From assembly GCA_016204605.1 (NCBI GenBank), contig JACQKK010000048.1:1-34887 (forward strand): 34,887 bases of DNA, written 5' to 3'. The notes beneath the pieces are model-generated. The model worked only from the letters and a program-made list of their open reading frames with translations, ran no database searches and was not told the DNA's origin. Positions 1 through 10,000 of the stretch are shown one piece after another; positions within the stretch are counted from its first letter, which is position 1; each line of letters begins with the position of its first letter. Made by a program: the position numbers and the translations under genes. The DNA is from Candidatus Lambdaproteobacteria bacterium. Lineage in GTDB: Bacteria; SAR324; JACQKK01.

Positions 1-219
1 AAGGGCGCGTCGGTGGGGGTCGCGGCCTTCGAGACGCCCTGCTGCGCAGGGCTCCTCAGGCACGCGGATTCTTCCTACTGTTGATTTGGAATCGGAATCA
101 GGCAGCAGCAGCGCGAGCAGCATGGCCCGGTAGCCCGCCGGCCGGGGCAGCGGCGGCCGCCCCGGAAGCGAGCGAATTGGCTGCCGGCGCGCCGCGAGCG
201 GCTCAACGGAGCAGCGGGA
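1..219. other. left-edge non-coding stretch
   Basis: No convincing gene lies here. Plus frame 1 is open from the edge to a TGA at 82-84 (27 codons, G/C-rich third positions for most of its length), so the tail of a gene entering from the left is possible but unproven. The rest lies downstream of livF and shows no clear hairpin with a T-tract. Confidence 0.3.
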
Positions 220-930
220 CTAACCGCCGAGATACATGCGCCGCACCTCGTCGTTGTGGAGCAGCTCGTGGCCGGAGCCTTCATAGCGGTTTCGGCCCAG
301 CTCAAGCACATAGCCGCGGTCGGAAATCTCCAGCGAGCGCGCGGCGTTCTGCTCGACGAGCATGATGGTGAGCTCCTCGCGGGCCAGCGCCGCGATCTTG
401 TCGAACACCTCGTCGACGAAGCGCGGGCTGAGGCCCAGGGAGGGCTCGTCCAGCATCAGCATGCGCGGCCGGGTCATGAGCGCGCGGCCCATGGCCAGCA
501 TCTGCTGCTCGCCGCCGCTCATGGTGCCCGCGAGCTGCTTCTGGCGCTCGGCCAGGCGGGGAAACAGCGAGAACACGTACTCCATCGATTCGCGGAGCTT
601 TTCCCGGTCGCGCTGCACGTAGCCGCCCATCTCGAGGTTCTCGCGCACGGTCATCTGGTTGAAGACGATCCGCCCCTGGGGCACGTAGCCGAGCCCGCGG
701 GCCAGGATCTGGTCTGGCCGGCTGCCCAGGATGTTCGTCCCGTCGAAGCGGATGTCGCCGCCCAGGTGATCGATGAACCCCATGATCACCTTGAACGTCG
801 TGGATTTGCCCGCCCCGTTGGGGCCGATCACGGACACCACCTCCCGCGCCTCCACGTGCAGCGAGACCTTGTGGAGGATCTGGATGCGGCCGTAGCCGGC
901 TTCGACGTTCCACAGCTCCAGTAACGCCAT
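220..930 (-). CDS. livF: LivF: branched-chain amino acid ABC transporter ATPase
   Basis: This is one of the two cytoplasmic ATPases that power the Liv amino acid importer. It has 236 residues, the usual LivF length. Walker A is GPNGAGKST (residues 36-44), the ABC signature is MSGGEQ (about 137-142) and Walker B is MLMLDEPS (about 157-164). The LVEQNA stretch near residue 192 is typical of LivF and separates it from LivG. The ATG is one base beyond the livG stop, so the two genes are almost certainly translationally coupled; no strong Shine-Dalgarno is visible of its own. It is the last gene of the transporter operon. The family assignment is secure, but the substrate (Leu/Ile/Val, another amino acid, or an amide or aromatic acid) cannot be read from the ATPase. 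Confidence 0.95.
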   Translation of the reverse strand: MALLELWNVEAGYGRIQILHKVSLHVEAREVVSVIGPNGAGKSTTFKVIMGFIDHLGGDIRFDGTNILGSRPDQILARGLGYVPQGRIVFNQMTVRENLEMGGYVQRDREKLRESMEYVFSLFPRLAERQKQLAGTMSGGEQQMLAMGRALMTRPRMLMLDEPSLGLSPRFVDEVFDKIAALAREELTIMLVEQNAARSLEISDRGYVLELGRNRYEGSGHELLHNDEVRRMYLGG

Positions 931-931
931 C

Positions 932-1660
932 TCAGCGGTGTCCGAAATAGGCCGTGATGACCTGCTCGTTGCGCTGGATCTCCTGGGCGGGACCCTCGGC
1001 GATCTTCAGGCCGTAGTCCATCACGAATATCTTGGCGCAATGGTTCATGATCACGTTCATGTCGTGCTCGATGATGACGATGGTCTTGCCCATCCCCTGC
1101 AGCCGATGGATGTGCGTCAGCAGGTCCGCCAGCAGCGTGCGGTTGATGCCGGCGGCCGGCTCGTCCAGCAGGATCACGTCCGGGTCCGGCATGAGGGCGC
1201 GGGCGAACTCGAGCAGCTTCTGCTGTCCGTAGGAGAGGTTGCCGCCGTACTCGTCGCGCAGGTGGGTGAGGTTGACGAACGCCATCAGCTCCTCGGCCCG
1301 GGCGCGCCCCTGTCGCTCGGGCACGCTCAGCCTGGAGGCCGACAGCATGTTCTCGAACACCGTCATCTCGCGATAGATGCGCGTGATCTGGAAGGTGCGG
1401 GTGATGCCCTTGCGGAAGACTTGGTAGGGCTTCAGACCGGCCAGATTGTCGCCGTTGTAGTAGATCGCGCCGCTGTCCGGGGCGATGACCCCGGTCAGCA
1501 GGTTGAAGGTGGTCGTCTTGCCCGACCCGTTCGGGCCGATCAGCCCCGAGATCTGCCCACGGGGAAAGGCCAGGCTGCAGCCATCGACGGCCCTGATGCC
1601 CCCGAAATTCTTGCGGAGATCGCGGATGTCCAGGGCGATTTCCGGCGGTTGAGCGCCCAT
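932..1660 (-). CDS. livG: LivG: branched-chain amino acid ABC transporter ATPase
   Basis: This is the second ATPase of the Liv importer, 242 residues. Walker A is GPNGSGKTT (42-50), the signature is LSYGQQK (about 142-148), Walker B is VILLDEPAAG (about 162-171) and the H-loop histidine lies in IIEHDM (His199). The insert between Walker A and the signature (FQITRIYREMTVFEN) and the LDEPAAGIN form are LivG hallmarks. The chosen ATG at 1658-1660 has GAGGAA about 8 bases upstream. The gap to the livM stop is only 16 bases and livF follows after one base, so this is a tight operon. All catalytic motifs are intact. Confidence 0.95.
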   Translation of the reverse strand: MGAQPPEIALDIRDLRKNFGGIRAVDGCSLAFPRGQISGLIGPNGSGKTTTFNLLTGVIAPDSGAIYYNGDNLAGLKPYQVFRKGITRTFQITRIYREMTVFENMLSASRLSVPERQGRARAEELMAFVNLTHLRDEYGGNLSYGQQKLLEFARALMPDPDVILLDEPAAGINRTLLADLLTHIHRLQGMGKTIVIIEHDMNVIMNHCAKIFVMDYGLKIAEGPAQEIQRNEQVITAYFGHR

Positions 1661-1676
1661 ACGATCGGTTCCTCGC

Positions 1677-2615
1677 TCAGTGCACCATGCCCTTGCGGGC
1701 CCAGCCGCGGGCGATGAACAGCCCGACGATGCCGCGCGGCATGAATCGCGCCACCAGGATCAGGAAGGCCCCGAACATGATCAGGTGAAAGAACGGGAAC
1801 TTCACCCAGACGACCTCCTGGAACAGGTACAGCAGGATTGCGCCCACGATCGGACCGATCACCGTGCCCTTGCCGCCGAACATGGTCATCAGCGTCATGG
1901 TGATGGTGATCAGGAGCAGAAACTCGCCGTCGGGGTTGATGTAGAGCGTCTTGTTCGCCTGAATCCCACCGGCGATGGCCGGGAAGACCGCCGAGAGCGA
2001 GAACGCCGCCATCTTGTAGAGCGTCGTGTTGACGCCGAGCGCCTCCGCCGCCAGCTCGTCCTCGCGGATGGCGTTGAGACGGATGCCGAAGCGGCTGTGG
2101 CCCACCCAGTAGCTGACCAGAATGGTCACCACCATCAGCGCCAGCATGGCGAAATAGGTCTCCATCGAGTTCTCCACGTTGGGCAGGTTGATCCCCAGCC
2201 CGCCGTGGGTGAGGCTGTCCCACACGGTGACCAGTACGCGGGTGCCCTCCGCGGCGCCCAGCATGGCGATCGCGAAGTAGGGGCCCTTGAGGCGCAGCAC
2301 CGGATAGCCGATCAGGATCGCCACGGCGAGCCCGACCACGGCGCCCACGAGCAGCGTGGGAATCCAGGGCCAGCCGTGGTCCGCCACCAGGATCGCCGAT
2401 GCGTAGGAGCCCACGCCGTAGAACACGACGTGGCCGAAGGAGATGTACCCGGTGTAGCCGCTGATGATGTTCCAGCTCAGGGCGAGCACCACCCACATCA
2501 TGGTGAACATGACGAAGCTGCGGTAGTACACGCCGATCTGAAAGGGAAGCACGGCCAGGAAGACGAGGAATGCCCCCAGGTAGGCCAGATAACGGAGATG
2601 CTCGCGACTCGTCAT
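1677..2615 (-). CDS. livM: LivM: branched-chain amino acid ABC transporter permease
   Basis: This is an inner-membrane permease subunit of the Liv importer, 312 residues, with multiple hydrophobic segments. The block GYTGYISFGHVVFYGVGSYA (about residues 54-73) is the LivM signature and the region around GGKGTVIGP is the conserved cytoplasmic loop that contacts the ATPases. The ATG at 2613-2615 is preceded by GAGGGGAG in the gap after livH. It pairs with LivH to form the translocation channel. The short N terminus is soluble (MTSREHLRYL). No truncation or frameshift was seen. Confidence 0.94.
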   Translation of the reverse strand: MTSREHLRYLAYLGAFLVFLAVLPFQIGVYYRSFVMFTMMWVVLALSWNIISGYTGYISFGHVVFYGVGSYASAILVADHGWPWIPTLLVGAVVGLAVAILIGYPVLRLKGPYFAIAMLGAAEGTRVLVTVWDSLTHGGLGINLPNVENSMETYFAMLALMVVTILVSYWVGHSRFGIRLNAIREDELAAEALGVNTTLYKMAAFSLSAVFPAIAGGIQANKTLYINPDGEFLLLITITMTLMTMFGGKGTVIGPIVGAILLYLFQEVVWVKFPFFHLIMFGAFLILVARFMPRGIVGLFIARGWARKGMVH

Positions 2616-2627
2616 CGGGCGCTCCCC

Positions 2628-3635
2628 TCAGGTTTCCTTGACGCCCAGCAGTCCCTGCGGGCGGATCAGCAGCACACCGACGATCATGGTGTAGGCGGCC
2701 ATCTCCACCATGGCCGAGCCGTTCGGCACCATGAACGACACCAGGTTTTCCAGCACGGCCAGCAGCACCGCGCCCAGCATCGCGCCGAGATAGTGCCCCC
2801 GGCCACCCAGCACGATGATGGCGAAGGCGACCACCGTGTATTGCACCCCCGTTTCGGGATTGAACCCGAACTGGATGGAGACGAGCGCGCCCCCGGCCGA
2901 GGCCAGCGCGGCTCCCAGCCCGAAGGTGACCAGGTAGATGCGCTGGACATCGATGCCGCACACCATGGCCACCTCGGGGTTCTGCGCGGTTGCCCGGATG
3001 GCCTTGCCGAGCCGGTGCAGCTTGAGGAACAGGAACACGCCCAACGAGATAGCCAGAGCCATGGCGAAGCTGATGATCTTGTTCTTCCCGACGAAGATCG
3101 TTTCCGTGATGTGGAAGGCATCGGGTTGATAGGGGATCGTGTGGTAGTCGGTCGTGAAGATCCACTCGACGAGGTTGATCATCGCGATGCCCACGCCAAA
3201 CGTGATCAACAGGGGCGTCAGTTCCGGGCCGCCCACGACCGCGTTCAGCAGCACCTTCTGGATGGCGAACCCCAGCGCGAAGGCGATGGGCAGCGTGATC
3301 ACCATGGTCAGCAGGGGGTCCAGGTGCCAGCCCAGCCCCAGGTACTCGGGCGCGTTGAAGAGCACCCAGGTCAGGTAGGCGCCCAGCATCACGATCTCCC
3401 CGTGGGCCACGTTGATGATCCGCATCACGCCGAAGATCAGGGTCAGCCCGACGCCGTACATGGCATACACCCCGCCTTGCAGGAGCCCGTTCAGGCACAC
3501 CGTGATCAGATCCATCAGCCACTGCCGGTCGTAGAAGATGTTTCCCGACCAGGCGCCCACGGCGAACGGGGTCGCGAAGGCGGCCACGATGAACGCCCCC
3601 AGCAGGTACACCCTGCGAATCTCCGCCTGTTCCAT
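2628..3635 (-). CDS. livH: LivH: branched-chain amino acid ABC transporter permease
   Basis: This is the second Liv permease, 335 residues and strongly hydrophobic. The segment beginning GVYAMYGVGLTLIFGVMRI followed by NVAHGEIVMLGAY is the LivH signature, and ILGGRGHYLGAMLGA near the C terminus is the conserved loop before the last helices. It ends RPQGLLGVKET, a common LivH C terminus. The ATG is preceded by a strong GAGGAGGT about 9 bases upstream. It is slightly longer than the E. coli LivH family average because of an N-terminal extension with an additional hydrophobic stretch. It lies 137 bases downstream of the binding-protein gene. Confidence 0.94.
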   Translation of the reverse strand: MEQAEIRRVYLLGAFIVAAFATPFAVGAWSGNIFYDRQWLMDLITVCLNGLLQGGVYAMYGVGLTLIFGVMRIINVAHGEIVMLGAYLTWVLFNAPEYLGLGWHLDPLLTMVITLPIAFALGFAIQKVLLNAVVGGPELTPLLITFGVGIAMINLVEWIFTTDYHTIPYQPDAFHITETIFVGKNKIISFAMALAISLGVFLFLKLHRLGKAIRATAQNPEVAMVCGIDVQRIYLVTFGLGAALASAGGALVSIQFGFNPETGVQYTVVAFAIIVLGGRGHYLGAMLGAVLLAVLENLVSFMVPNGSAMVEMAAYTMIVGVLLIRPQGLLGVKET

Positions 3636-3772
3636 GCGCTGGCGACCTCCTCGCTGGACCCGCGGGAGCCTGCACGTTGCGGCCCCGGCGCCGGGCCAGG
3701 ACGCTGTGAGCGACCCCGGCCCGGCCAGGACGATACAGTGACGCGGTGGCGGCGATCAGGCGGGCTGCCCGC
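3636..3772. promoter_or_regulatory. GC-rich palindrome and direct repeat between binding-protein gene and livH
   Basis: The gap holds a perfect 12-base palindrome, CCCGGCGCCGGG (3684-3695), and a 10-base direct repeat, GGCCAGGACG (3694-3703 and 3723-3732). A hairpin between an abundant binding-protein cistron and its permease genes is a common way to protect the upstream mRNA or attenuate the downstream genes. That role is inferred here; no T-tract is present. Confidence 0.3.
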
Positions 3773-4972
3773 TCACCGCTCGCTCCACTTCGGTACGGGC
3801 AGGATGGGCTTGACCTCGGCAAGATGGGGCGGCCACACGATCATCCGCTTGCCGTTCCGGATCTGGAAAGTCAGCCCCTCGTGGTTGGTCATCCCCTTCT
3901 CGTCCACCTTGTACGTGCCGAACATCGTTCGCACCTGAATGGTGGACAGCGCATCGCGCAGCTTCTCGCGGTCGAAGCTGCCGGCCTGCTTGACCGCGGC
4001 CTCGAACACCTGCATCGAGGCATAGGCCGAGGCGGAGTGGTAGTTGGGCTCGGTGCCGTAGCGCGCCTTGTAGGCATCGATGAATTCCTTCATGCCGGGG
4101 TGGCCCAGCGAGAGATTCGGCTCCCATTGGCTGAAGCCCAGCACGTACTCGGCGGTCGGTCCGAGATCCTTGGCGAAGCGCGGCAGACCGGGACCCACCG
4201 TGCTGGCGAAGAACTTCACGTCGTAGTTCATCTCCCGCAATTGCCGGATCTGGGCAGCCGCGTCATCGAAGTAGCTGTTCGAGAAGATCGCTTCGACGCG
4301 CTGGGCCTTGATCTTCTGCAGCAGTGCGGTGTAGTCGCCCTGCTTCTGCGTCGCGTAGTTCTCCGCCACCACCACCTGGAGTCCGAGCTGCTTGGCCCAT
4401 TGTTCCAGCCCCTTGCGGGACATCCGCGGGAACAGGCTGTCCTCGCCGATGATGGCGATGCGCTTGACGCCGATCTGCTTCGCCAGGTGCGCCGCGCCCT
4501 TCTGGTAGTTCTCGGCGATGTCGTTCACGGCGAAGATGTACTTGCGGCCCCGCTCCCATATGTCGGCGGAGGCCGCGCCGTAGGCCACGATGGGCATGTG
4601 GTAGCGTTCCGTCACGTTGGCGACGGCGTCGGTGATTCCGCTGGAATACGGCCCCACCAGCAGGTCCACCTTGTCCTCGGTGATCAGCTTCTCGTACAGC
4701 TTGATCGCGGTCTGGGTGTCCGACTTGTCGTCGAGCATGGTGAGCAGGACCTTGTGTCCCAGCAGCCCCCCGCGCTGGTTCACCTGGTCCACCCACAGCT
4801 TGACCGAGTTGTACTGGCGGCCCGCAGGCTCGGCGTAGCGGCCCGTCTGCGAAATGGCGCCGCCGACCAGCACGACATTGCCCGATCGGTGGTCGGCCAG
4901 CACCGTGCTTCCGCTGAACGGGAGCGTTGCACCCAGCAGGACGGTCAGCATCCCCCAAATGTGCTGTTTCAT
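3773..4972 (-). CDS. Liv-type periplasmic amino acid-binding protein
   Basis: This is a periplasmic substrate-binding protein of the LivJ/LivK (Peripl_BP_6) family, 399 residues, expected to deliver substrate to LivHM. A Sec signal peptide is clear: MKQHIWG, a hydrophobic core, and likely cleavage after STVLA. The mature start NVVLVGGAISQTGRYAEPAG and the VDLLVGPYSSG block (about 102-112) are typical of the family. An upstream in-frame ATG at 5131 would add 53 residues without signal-peptide character; the ATG at 4970-4972 was chosen because it follows GGGGGGAG and begins a proper signal peptide. It is the first gene of the operon. Many relatives bind ligands other than Leu/Ile/Val (amides, aromatic acids), so the ligand is open. 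Confidence 0.9.
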   Translation of the reverse strand: MKQHIWGMLTVLLGATLPFSGSTVLADHRSGNVVLVGGAISQTGRYAEPAGRQYNSVKLWVDQVNQRGGLLGHKVLLTMLDDKSDTQTAIKLYEKLITEDKVDLLVGPYSSGITDAVANVTERYHMPIVAYGAASADIWERGRKYIFAVNDIAENYQKGAAHLAKQIGVKRIAIIGEDSLFPRMSRKGLEQWAKQLGLQVVVAENYATQKQGDYTALLQKIKAQRVEAIFSNSYFDDAAAQIRQLREMNYDVKFFASTVGPGLPRFAKDLGPTAEYVLGFSQWEPNLSLGHPGMKEFIDAYKARYGTEPNYHSASAYASMQVFEAAVKQAGSFDREKLRDALSTIQVRTMFGTYKVDEKGMTNHEGLTFQIRNGKRMIVWPPHLAEVKPILPVPKWSER

Positions 4973-5391
4973 ATCTCCCCCCTCAACTTGTGCTGCTTTC
5001 GATACGGCGAGGCTTGGCCAGGGCGTCTCGCAACCCCATCGCGCAAGGCCGCGCGCACCGGGCCACACGGCGGGCCTCGGCGCAGGCCGATCCCGGGTGG
5101 CCCATGCCGCCACGGAGGCGGCCGGACTCACCCGCCCATCGTCCAGCGGCTTACCAGTTTCGATTGACAGGCAGAAAACCGCTTCTCTGCCCCTTCCCCG
5201 GACGAATCATATCCCGCCGAGGTCTCAAAGCCAAGTTGAAGGTTCCGGCCTGAGAATTGACTTCCGATTCAGCCCGGTGCTAAGGCAGGGACATCGACGG
5301 ATCGGCGAGTCCGGCGTTCGCCGCCGATGCGGCAGAGGCCCGCTGGGGCACACGCACGTTCGCCGAGAAACCAAGCGGAGAAAGGAAGCGC
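4973..5391. promoter_or_regulatory. divergent control region between the liv operon and the family-5 binding protein gene
   Basis: This 419-base gap separates two divergently transcribed transporter-component genes, so it must carry both promoters. On the plus strand, TTGACT (5257-5262) is followed after 17-18 bases by a poor TAAGGC, and a perfect TTGACA lies at 5164-5169 but without a matching -10. No promoter can be assigned firmly. Reading frames across the gap have no coding character. Confidence 0.35.
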
Positions 5392-6984
5392 ATGGGCCCG
5401 AAATGCTGGTTCGGGGCGCTGGGCGCTGTGCTGCTGTCATCGCTATTGGTGCTGGGGCAGGCGCATGGCCAGAAGCACGGTGGCGTGCTGCGGGCCACGA
5501 TTCGGGACAACCCGCCCAACCTGTCCATTCACGAGGGGGCATCCACCGACACGACGGCGCCCATGTCCACGGTCTACAACCGCGTGGTCGTGTTCGACGT
5601 CTTCCAGGCCAAGGAAACGCTGGAAACCGTGGTGCCCGACCTCGCGGAGAGCTGGAGCTGGCGCAACGGCAACCGCGACCTCGCGTTCGCGCTCCGCCGC
5701 GGGGTGCGCTGGCATGACGGCAAGCCCTTCACCAGCAAGGATGTCCAGCACACGTTCGATATGGTGCGAGGCGTCGGGGAAGGCGGGCTCAAGCTCAATC
5801 CGCGCAAGCTCTGGTACAGCAACGTCTCGGAGATCGTGACCCAAGGGGACCATGAGGTGGTCTTCAAGCTGAAGCAACCACAACCGTCGCTGCTGGCGAT
5901 GCTGGCGAGCGGCATGTCGCCCGTATATCCGGCCCACAAGACAGCGGCCGAGGTGCGGGTCGACGCGGTGGGCACCGGGCCGTTCACCTTGAAGGAGTTC
6001 AAGCGCGATCAGTACGTTGAAGTGGTGAAGAACCCCGCCTACTTCGTCAAGGGCCGGCCATACCTGGACGGCGCGAAGTTCCACATCATCAAGTCGGCCC
6101 CGACGCAGGTTTCCGCCCTCATCGCCAACCAGGTGGATACGGGCACGATCAACACGGTGACCCGGCCGCAATACCTGACCCTCAAGCAGGGGCGACCGGA
6201 GCTGAAGTTCGTGGAGATCGTCAGCAATGCCACCATCAATATCATCGTCAACACCAAGCGGGCTCCGTTGAACAATCTCCGCCTGCGCCAGGCGATCAAC
6301 CTGGCCATGGATCGCCACGCCTTCCTCACCAGCATCTACAAGGGCGGGGCCGAACCGGGCGGCGCCATGATACCCCACCCCTGGGGCATCTGGGGGCTGA
6401 CCGGCGAGCAGATCAAGGCGCTGCCGGGCTATGGCGATCCGCAGCAGAACAAGGCCGAAGCCCGCAGGATGCTGGCCGCCGAAGGCTACGGGCCGGACAA
6501 ACCGCTCCGCATCGAGATCACGACCCGCGGGGAATCGGCGTACGTCGGGCCGGCGACTCTGGCCATCGACCAACTGCGGGAGGTGGGCATCGAGGCCACC
6601 CTCAAGACGGTCGAAATCGCGATCTGGTACGGGCTGGTGGCGCGGCGCGATTACCAGATGGGCCTGAACGCCACGGCCATCGGGATCGACGACCCCGATG
6701 CGGTGCTGTTCGAGAACTACGAGTGCACCTCGCAACGGAACTACTCCGATTACTGCAACCCCGAGGTCGAGCGGAAATTCGTTCAGCAATCCCTCGAGCT
6801 GGACTCCGACAAGCGTCGCGCACTCGTGAGGAGCATCGACATCCAGTTGCAGCACGAGGTCGCCCGGCCCTATCTCGCCTACCGAAAGTTCTACTATCCG
6901 CACTACCCCTACGTGAAGAACTGGCTGCCCCACACCAGCATCTACAACGGGTGGAGCCTTCAGGAGGTGTGGCTGGACAACTAG
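5392..6984 (+). CDS. ABC transporter solute-binding protein, family 5 (peptide/nickel type)
   Basis: This is a secreted binding protein of the DppA/OppA/NikA superfamily (SBP_bac_5), 530 residues. The signal peptide spans residues 1 to about 26 (hydrophobic core GAVLLSSLLVLGQ, cleavage near AHGQ/KHGG). Family blocks include LAESWSW, the FALRRGVRWHDGKPF motif with FTSKDVQHTFDMV (about 102-125), and GTGPFTLKEFKRDQYVEV (about 194-211). The ATG follows AGAAAGGAAG. No cognate DppBCDF-like permeases or ATPases are present in the window: the gene downstream is convergent and the divergent neighbour is a Liv operon. It may therefore be an orphan that serves a distant transporter, or one that supplies another substrate class. 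The ligand is unknown. Confidence 0.9.
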   Translation: MGPKCWFGALGAVLLSSLLVLGQAHGQKHGGVLRATIRDNPPNLSIHEGASTDTTAPMSTVYNRVVVFDVFQAKETLETVVPDLAESWSWRNGNRDLAFALRRGVRWHDGKPFTSKDVQHTFDMVRGVGEGGLKLNPRKLWYSNVSEIVTQGDHEVVFKLKQPQPSLLAMLASGMSPVYPAHKTAAEVRVDAVGTGPFTLKEFKRDQYVEVVKNPAYFVKGRPYLDGAKFHIIKSAPTQVSALIANQVDTGTINTVTRPQYLTLKQGRPELKFVEIVSNATINIIVNTKRAPLNNLRLRQAINLAMDRHAFLTSIYKGGAEPGGAMIPHPWGIWGLTGEQIKALPGYGDPQQNKAEARRMLAAEGYGPDKPLRIEITTRGESAYVGPATLAIDQLREVGIEATLKTVEIAIWYGLVARRDYQMGLNATAIGIDDPDAVLFENYECTSQRNYSDYCNPEVERKFVQQSLELDSDKRRALVRSIDIQLQHEVARPYLAYRKFYYPHYPYVKNWLPHTSIYNGWSLQEVWLDN

Positions 6985-6994
6985 CGCAGCCACC

Positions 6995-7011
6995 CCGCCG
7001 GTTCACGGCGG
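6995..7011. terminator. weak hairpin between convergent genes
   Basis: CCGCCG (6995-7000) and CGGCGG (7006-7011) can pair around the loop GTTCA. It sits 11 bases after the stop of the family-5 binding protein and between two convergent genes. Only two T residues follow, so it is a weak intrinsic terminator candidate. Confidence 0.3.
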
Positions 7012-7073
7012 TTCCGGGCGGCCCACGCGCCCTCCGACTCGAATCCGCGGCCGCTGGAGGCGCCTGGTCCGCA

Positions 7074-10000
7074 TCACCCGGCCTGGCGCACGGGTCGGAG
7101 CGTGCCGTAGGCTTCGAGCAGCCGCCGGGACTCGCCCTCTGCCCACGCGACGTTCCGCGCCTTGACCTCCTCGTAACCCCGGATTCCGTCCGCCAGGGAG
7201 GCTACCTGCACGGCGAGACCGTGGTTGTGGTGGCCGAGCGTGGGCAGCAGCGCGAACACGAGCTGGCGATACCAGCCGATCAGCCGCCGCTCCTCCCGCC
7301 GCGCGGGCAGCCAGCCGAAGGGGTCCAGCCCCGTGCCGCGCAGCCCTTTCAGCGCCGCGAGCACGCGGAACAGGGGCACGATCCATTCGCCGATTCCGAG
7401 CTTGCGGCGCAACCCGAACGCCTTCAGCAGCGGCGGCTGCAAGTGATAACGCCAGGTGAGCGGGCCCTCGTAGGCAGCACGCACCTGCGCGCGGGTCGGG
7501 TGCTGTAGCCAGAGGCGCGCCACCTCGTACTCGTCCTTGTACGCCATCAGTTTGAACAGCCCCCGCGCGAACGCTTCGGTCAGCTCGGTGCGACCCGGGG
7601 CGCGCTCGCGTTCGGCTGCGGCCACGCGGGCCACCGCATCCAGATACCCGCGGGCGCAGGCGGCGTCCTGGTAGAGGATCAGATCGGCGAGGCGGGGCTC
7701 CAGCAGCGTTGCCAGGCGCTTGCCGGGCGGCAGCGTCGCCACGAGAGCACGGTACGCCGATACCTGGCGCGGGGCATGGCGCGCCAGCCGGCGCAGGGCA
7801 GCCTGGCCGGGCGATTCGATCGGCCGGTCGCCGCGGATCGCGCGCAGCACGACGTCGGGCTCATGCTGCCAGGCGCGGCCCCAGCGGAAGGCGCTCAGGT
7901 TCTCCGCCACCTGGACGCCGTTGCCGGAAATGGCCGCCTCGAGGGATTCAGCGCGGAGGGGCAGCAGCCCAGCCTGATAGGCCGCTCCCAGCAGGAACAC
8001 GTTGTCGGCGATGTGGTCGCCGAACAGCGGATCGGTAAGCGCGCCGACGTCGACGTATTGGTTGCGCTCGCGTTCTGTCCAGCGTTCCAGGCGCGCCTTG
8101 AGCGCCTCGAGGGCCGGATACTCGGCGCGCACATCGGTGACGACCTGGGCCGTGGCGGTGGCATGGGTGTTGGCCATCACCACCGTGCGCTCGGGACGAC
8201 AGCGGTTCAGGTTGTCAGCCGAGACCGCTCCCAGCAGGTCAAAGGCCAGCACCAGATCGGCCTCACCCGCCGCGATCCTGTTGGGGCGGGCCAGCGGGGA
8301 TTCGCAGACGATGAAGTTCGACACCACGGCACCGCCCTTCTGCGCCAATCCGGTCTGGTCGAGGTGCAGCGCGTACTTCCCCTCGAGCTGCGCTGCCGTG
8401 ACCAGCAGCGCGTCCGCCGTCACCACGCCCGTGCCGCCGATCCCCACCAGCAGCACCGTGTACGGCCTGGCGCAAGACGGCCGGCGCGGCGGCTCGGGCG
8501 GCACCTCCTGGAGCGGCTTGGCCAGGCCGGGCCGCTGCACGGGGCGCGTCCCTGCGCCCAGCTCGATGGTCATGAAGGCGGGACAGTTGCCGGCCAGGCA
8601 GGAGTAGTCGAGATTGCAGGACGATTGGTGAATCCGGGTCTTGCGGCCGTACTCGGTTTCCACCGGCACCACTGACAGGCAGTTGGACTTGACGCCGCAA
8701 TCGCCGCAGCCTTCGCACACCGCCTCGTTGATGACGACGCGCCGACGCGGCGTGGCCTGCAGGCCCCGCTTGCGGGCGCGGCGCTTTTCGGCCGCGCACT
8801 GCTGATCGAACACGATCACGGTCACGCCGCGTACCCGGGCCAGCTCGCGCAGCACCCGGTCGTACTCGGCGCGGGGCTCGACACGGATGGCCGCGCCGTA
8901 ATGGCGCCTGGCATAGGCCGACACATCCTCAGCGACGATCACAACTTCCACGACGCCTTCCGCTGCGAGCCTGCGGGCCAGATCGACCGGGGTGAGAAAG
9001 CCCACCGGTACCTGGCCGCCCGTCATCGCCGAGACGGAATTGTAGAGCAGGCGGAAGGTGATGTTGGCCCGGGCGGCGATACAGGCCTCGAACACCTTGC
9101 TCGCCGAATGGAAATACGTGCCGTCGCCCACGTTCTGGAACAGGTGGGGCTTTTCGGTGAATGGCGCGAGCCCGAGCCAGGGCGCCCCCTCGCCGCCCAT
9201 CTGGGTCAGCCAGACGACACCGCGATCCATGGTGAGCGCCATGGTGTGGCAGCCGATCCCTCCGCCCACCTGTTCGCCCTCGGGCACGCGCGTGGAGGTG
9301 TTGTGGGGGCAGCCGCTGCAGAAGTACGGGGTGCGCGCCATGATCGGGCCATAACCGCGTTGGGCCAGCGCCGTGAGCGGTCGCAGGCGCTCCGCCAGTG
9401 CCGGCCAGGCCAGCCGCCGCGCCACGTGCGCCCCGAGCAGCCGAGCGAGCTGGTCGGGCTGCATCTCGCCCTGGATGGGGAACAGCGGCCGGCCCTGGTC
9501 ATCGAACTTGCCGAAGACCGCGGGATGGCGCGGCCGGTTGAACAGGGCGCTCCGGATCAGAAGCTCCGTCAGTCCGCGCTTCTCCTCGACCACCACGATC
9601 TCCTCGAGCCCCTCGGCGAACTCCGCCAGCCCTTCGGGCTCGACGGGGGCGGTCAAGGCGAGCCGGTACAGGCGGATGCCGGTGTCGCGCAGTTCGGTTT
9701 CGCCCAGGCCCAGCATGCGCAGGGCCAGCACCAAATCGTCGTAGGTCTTGCCGGAGGCGATCAGTCCCAGCCGGTCCTTCGCGCCGCGTACCGTGATCCG
9801 GTCGAGCCGGTTGGCCCGCACATAGGCCCGCGCCGCCACCATCCGCTCGTAGTGGATCATGCGCTCGATCTCGACGCTGAAAGGCGGCAGCAGGCGCAGC
9901 TCCTGGCGCTTCTTGAACGGGCGCCCCTCGATTTCGAGCTCGGGGAGCACGGCGCGAACTTGGTCGGGGTGCACCTCGACGATGGCCCCGCCATCGGCGA

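Noticed and set aside
1540..3938. Very long open frames on both strands across the liv permease genes
   Set aside because: They are GC-driven shadows. LivM and LivH in the chosen frames have clear family signatures, ribosome-binding sites and operon spacing.
5164..5192. A perfect TTGACA as a promoter for the family-5 binding protein
   Set aside because: The DNA 16-18 bases downstream is GC-rich with no -10-like hexamer, so the match alone is not enough.
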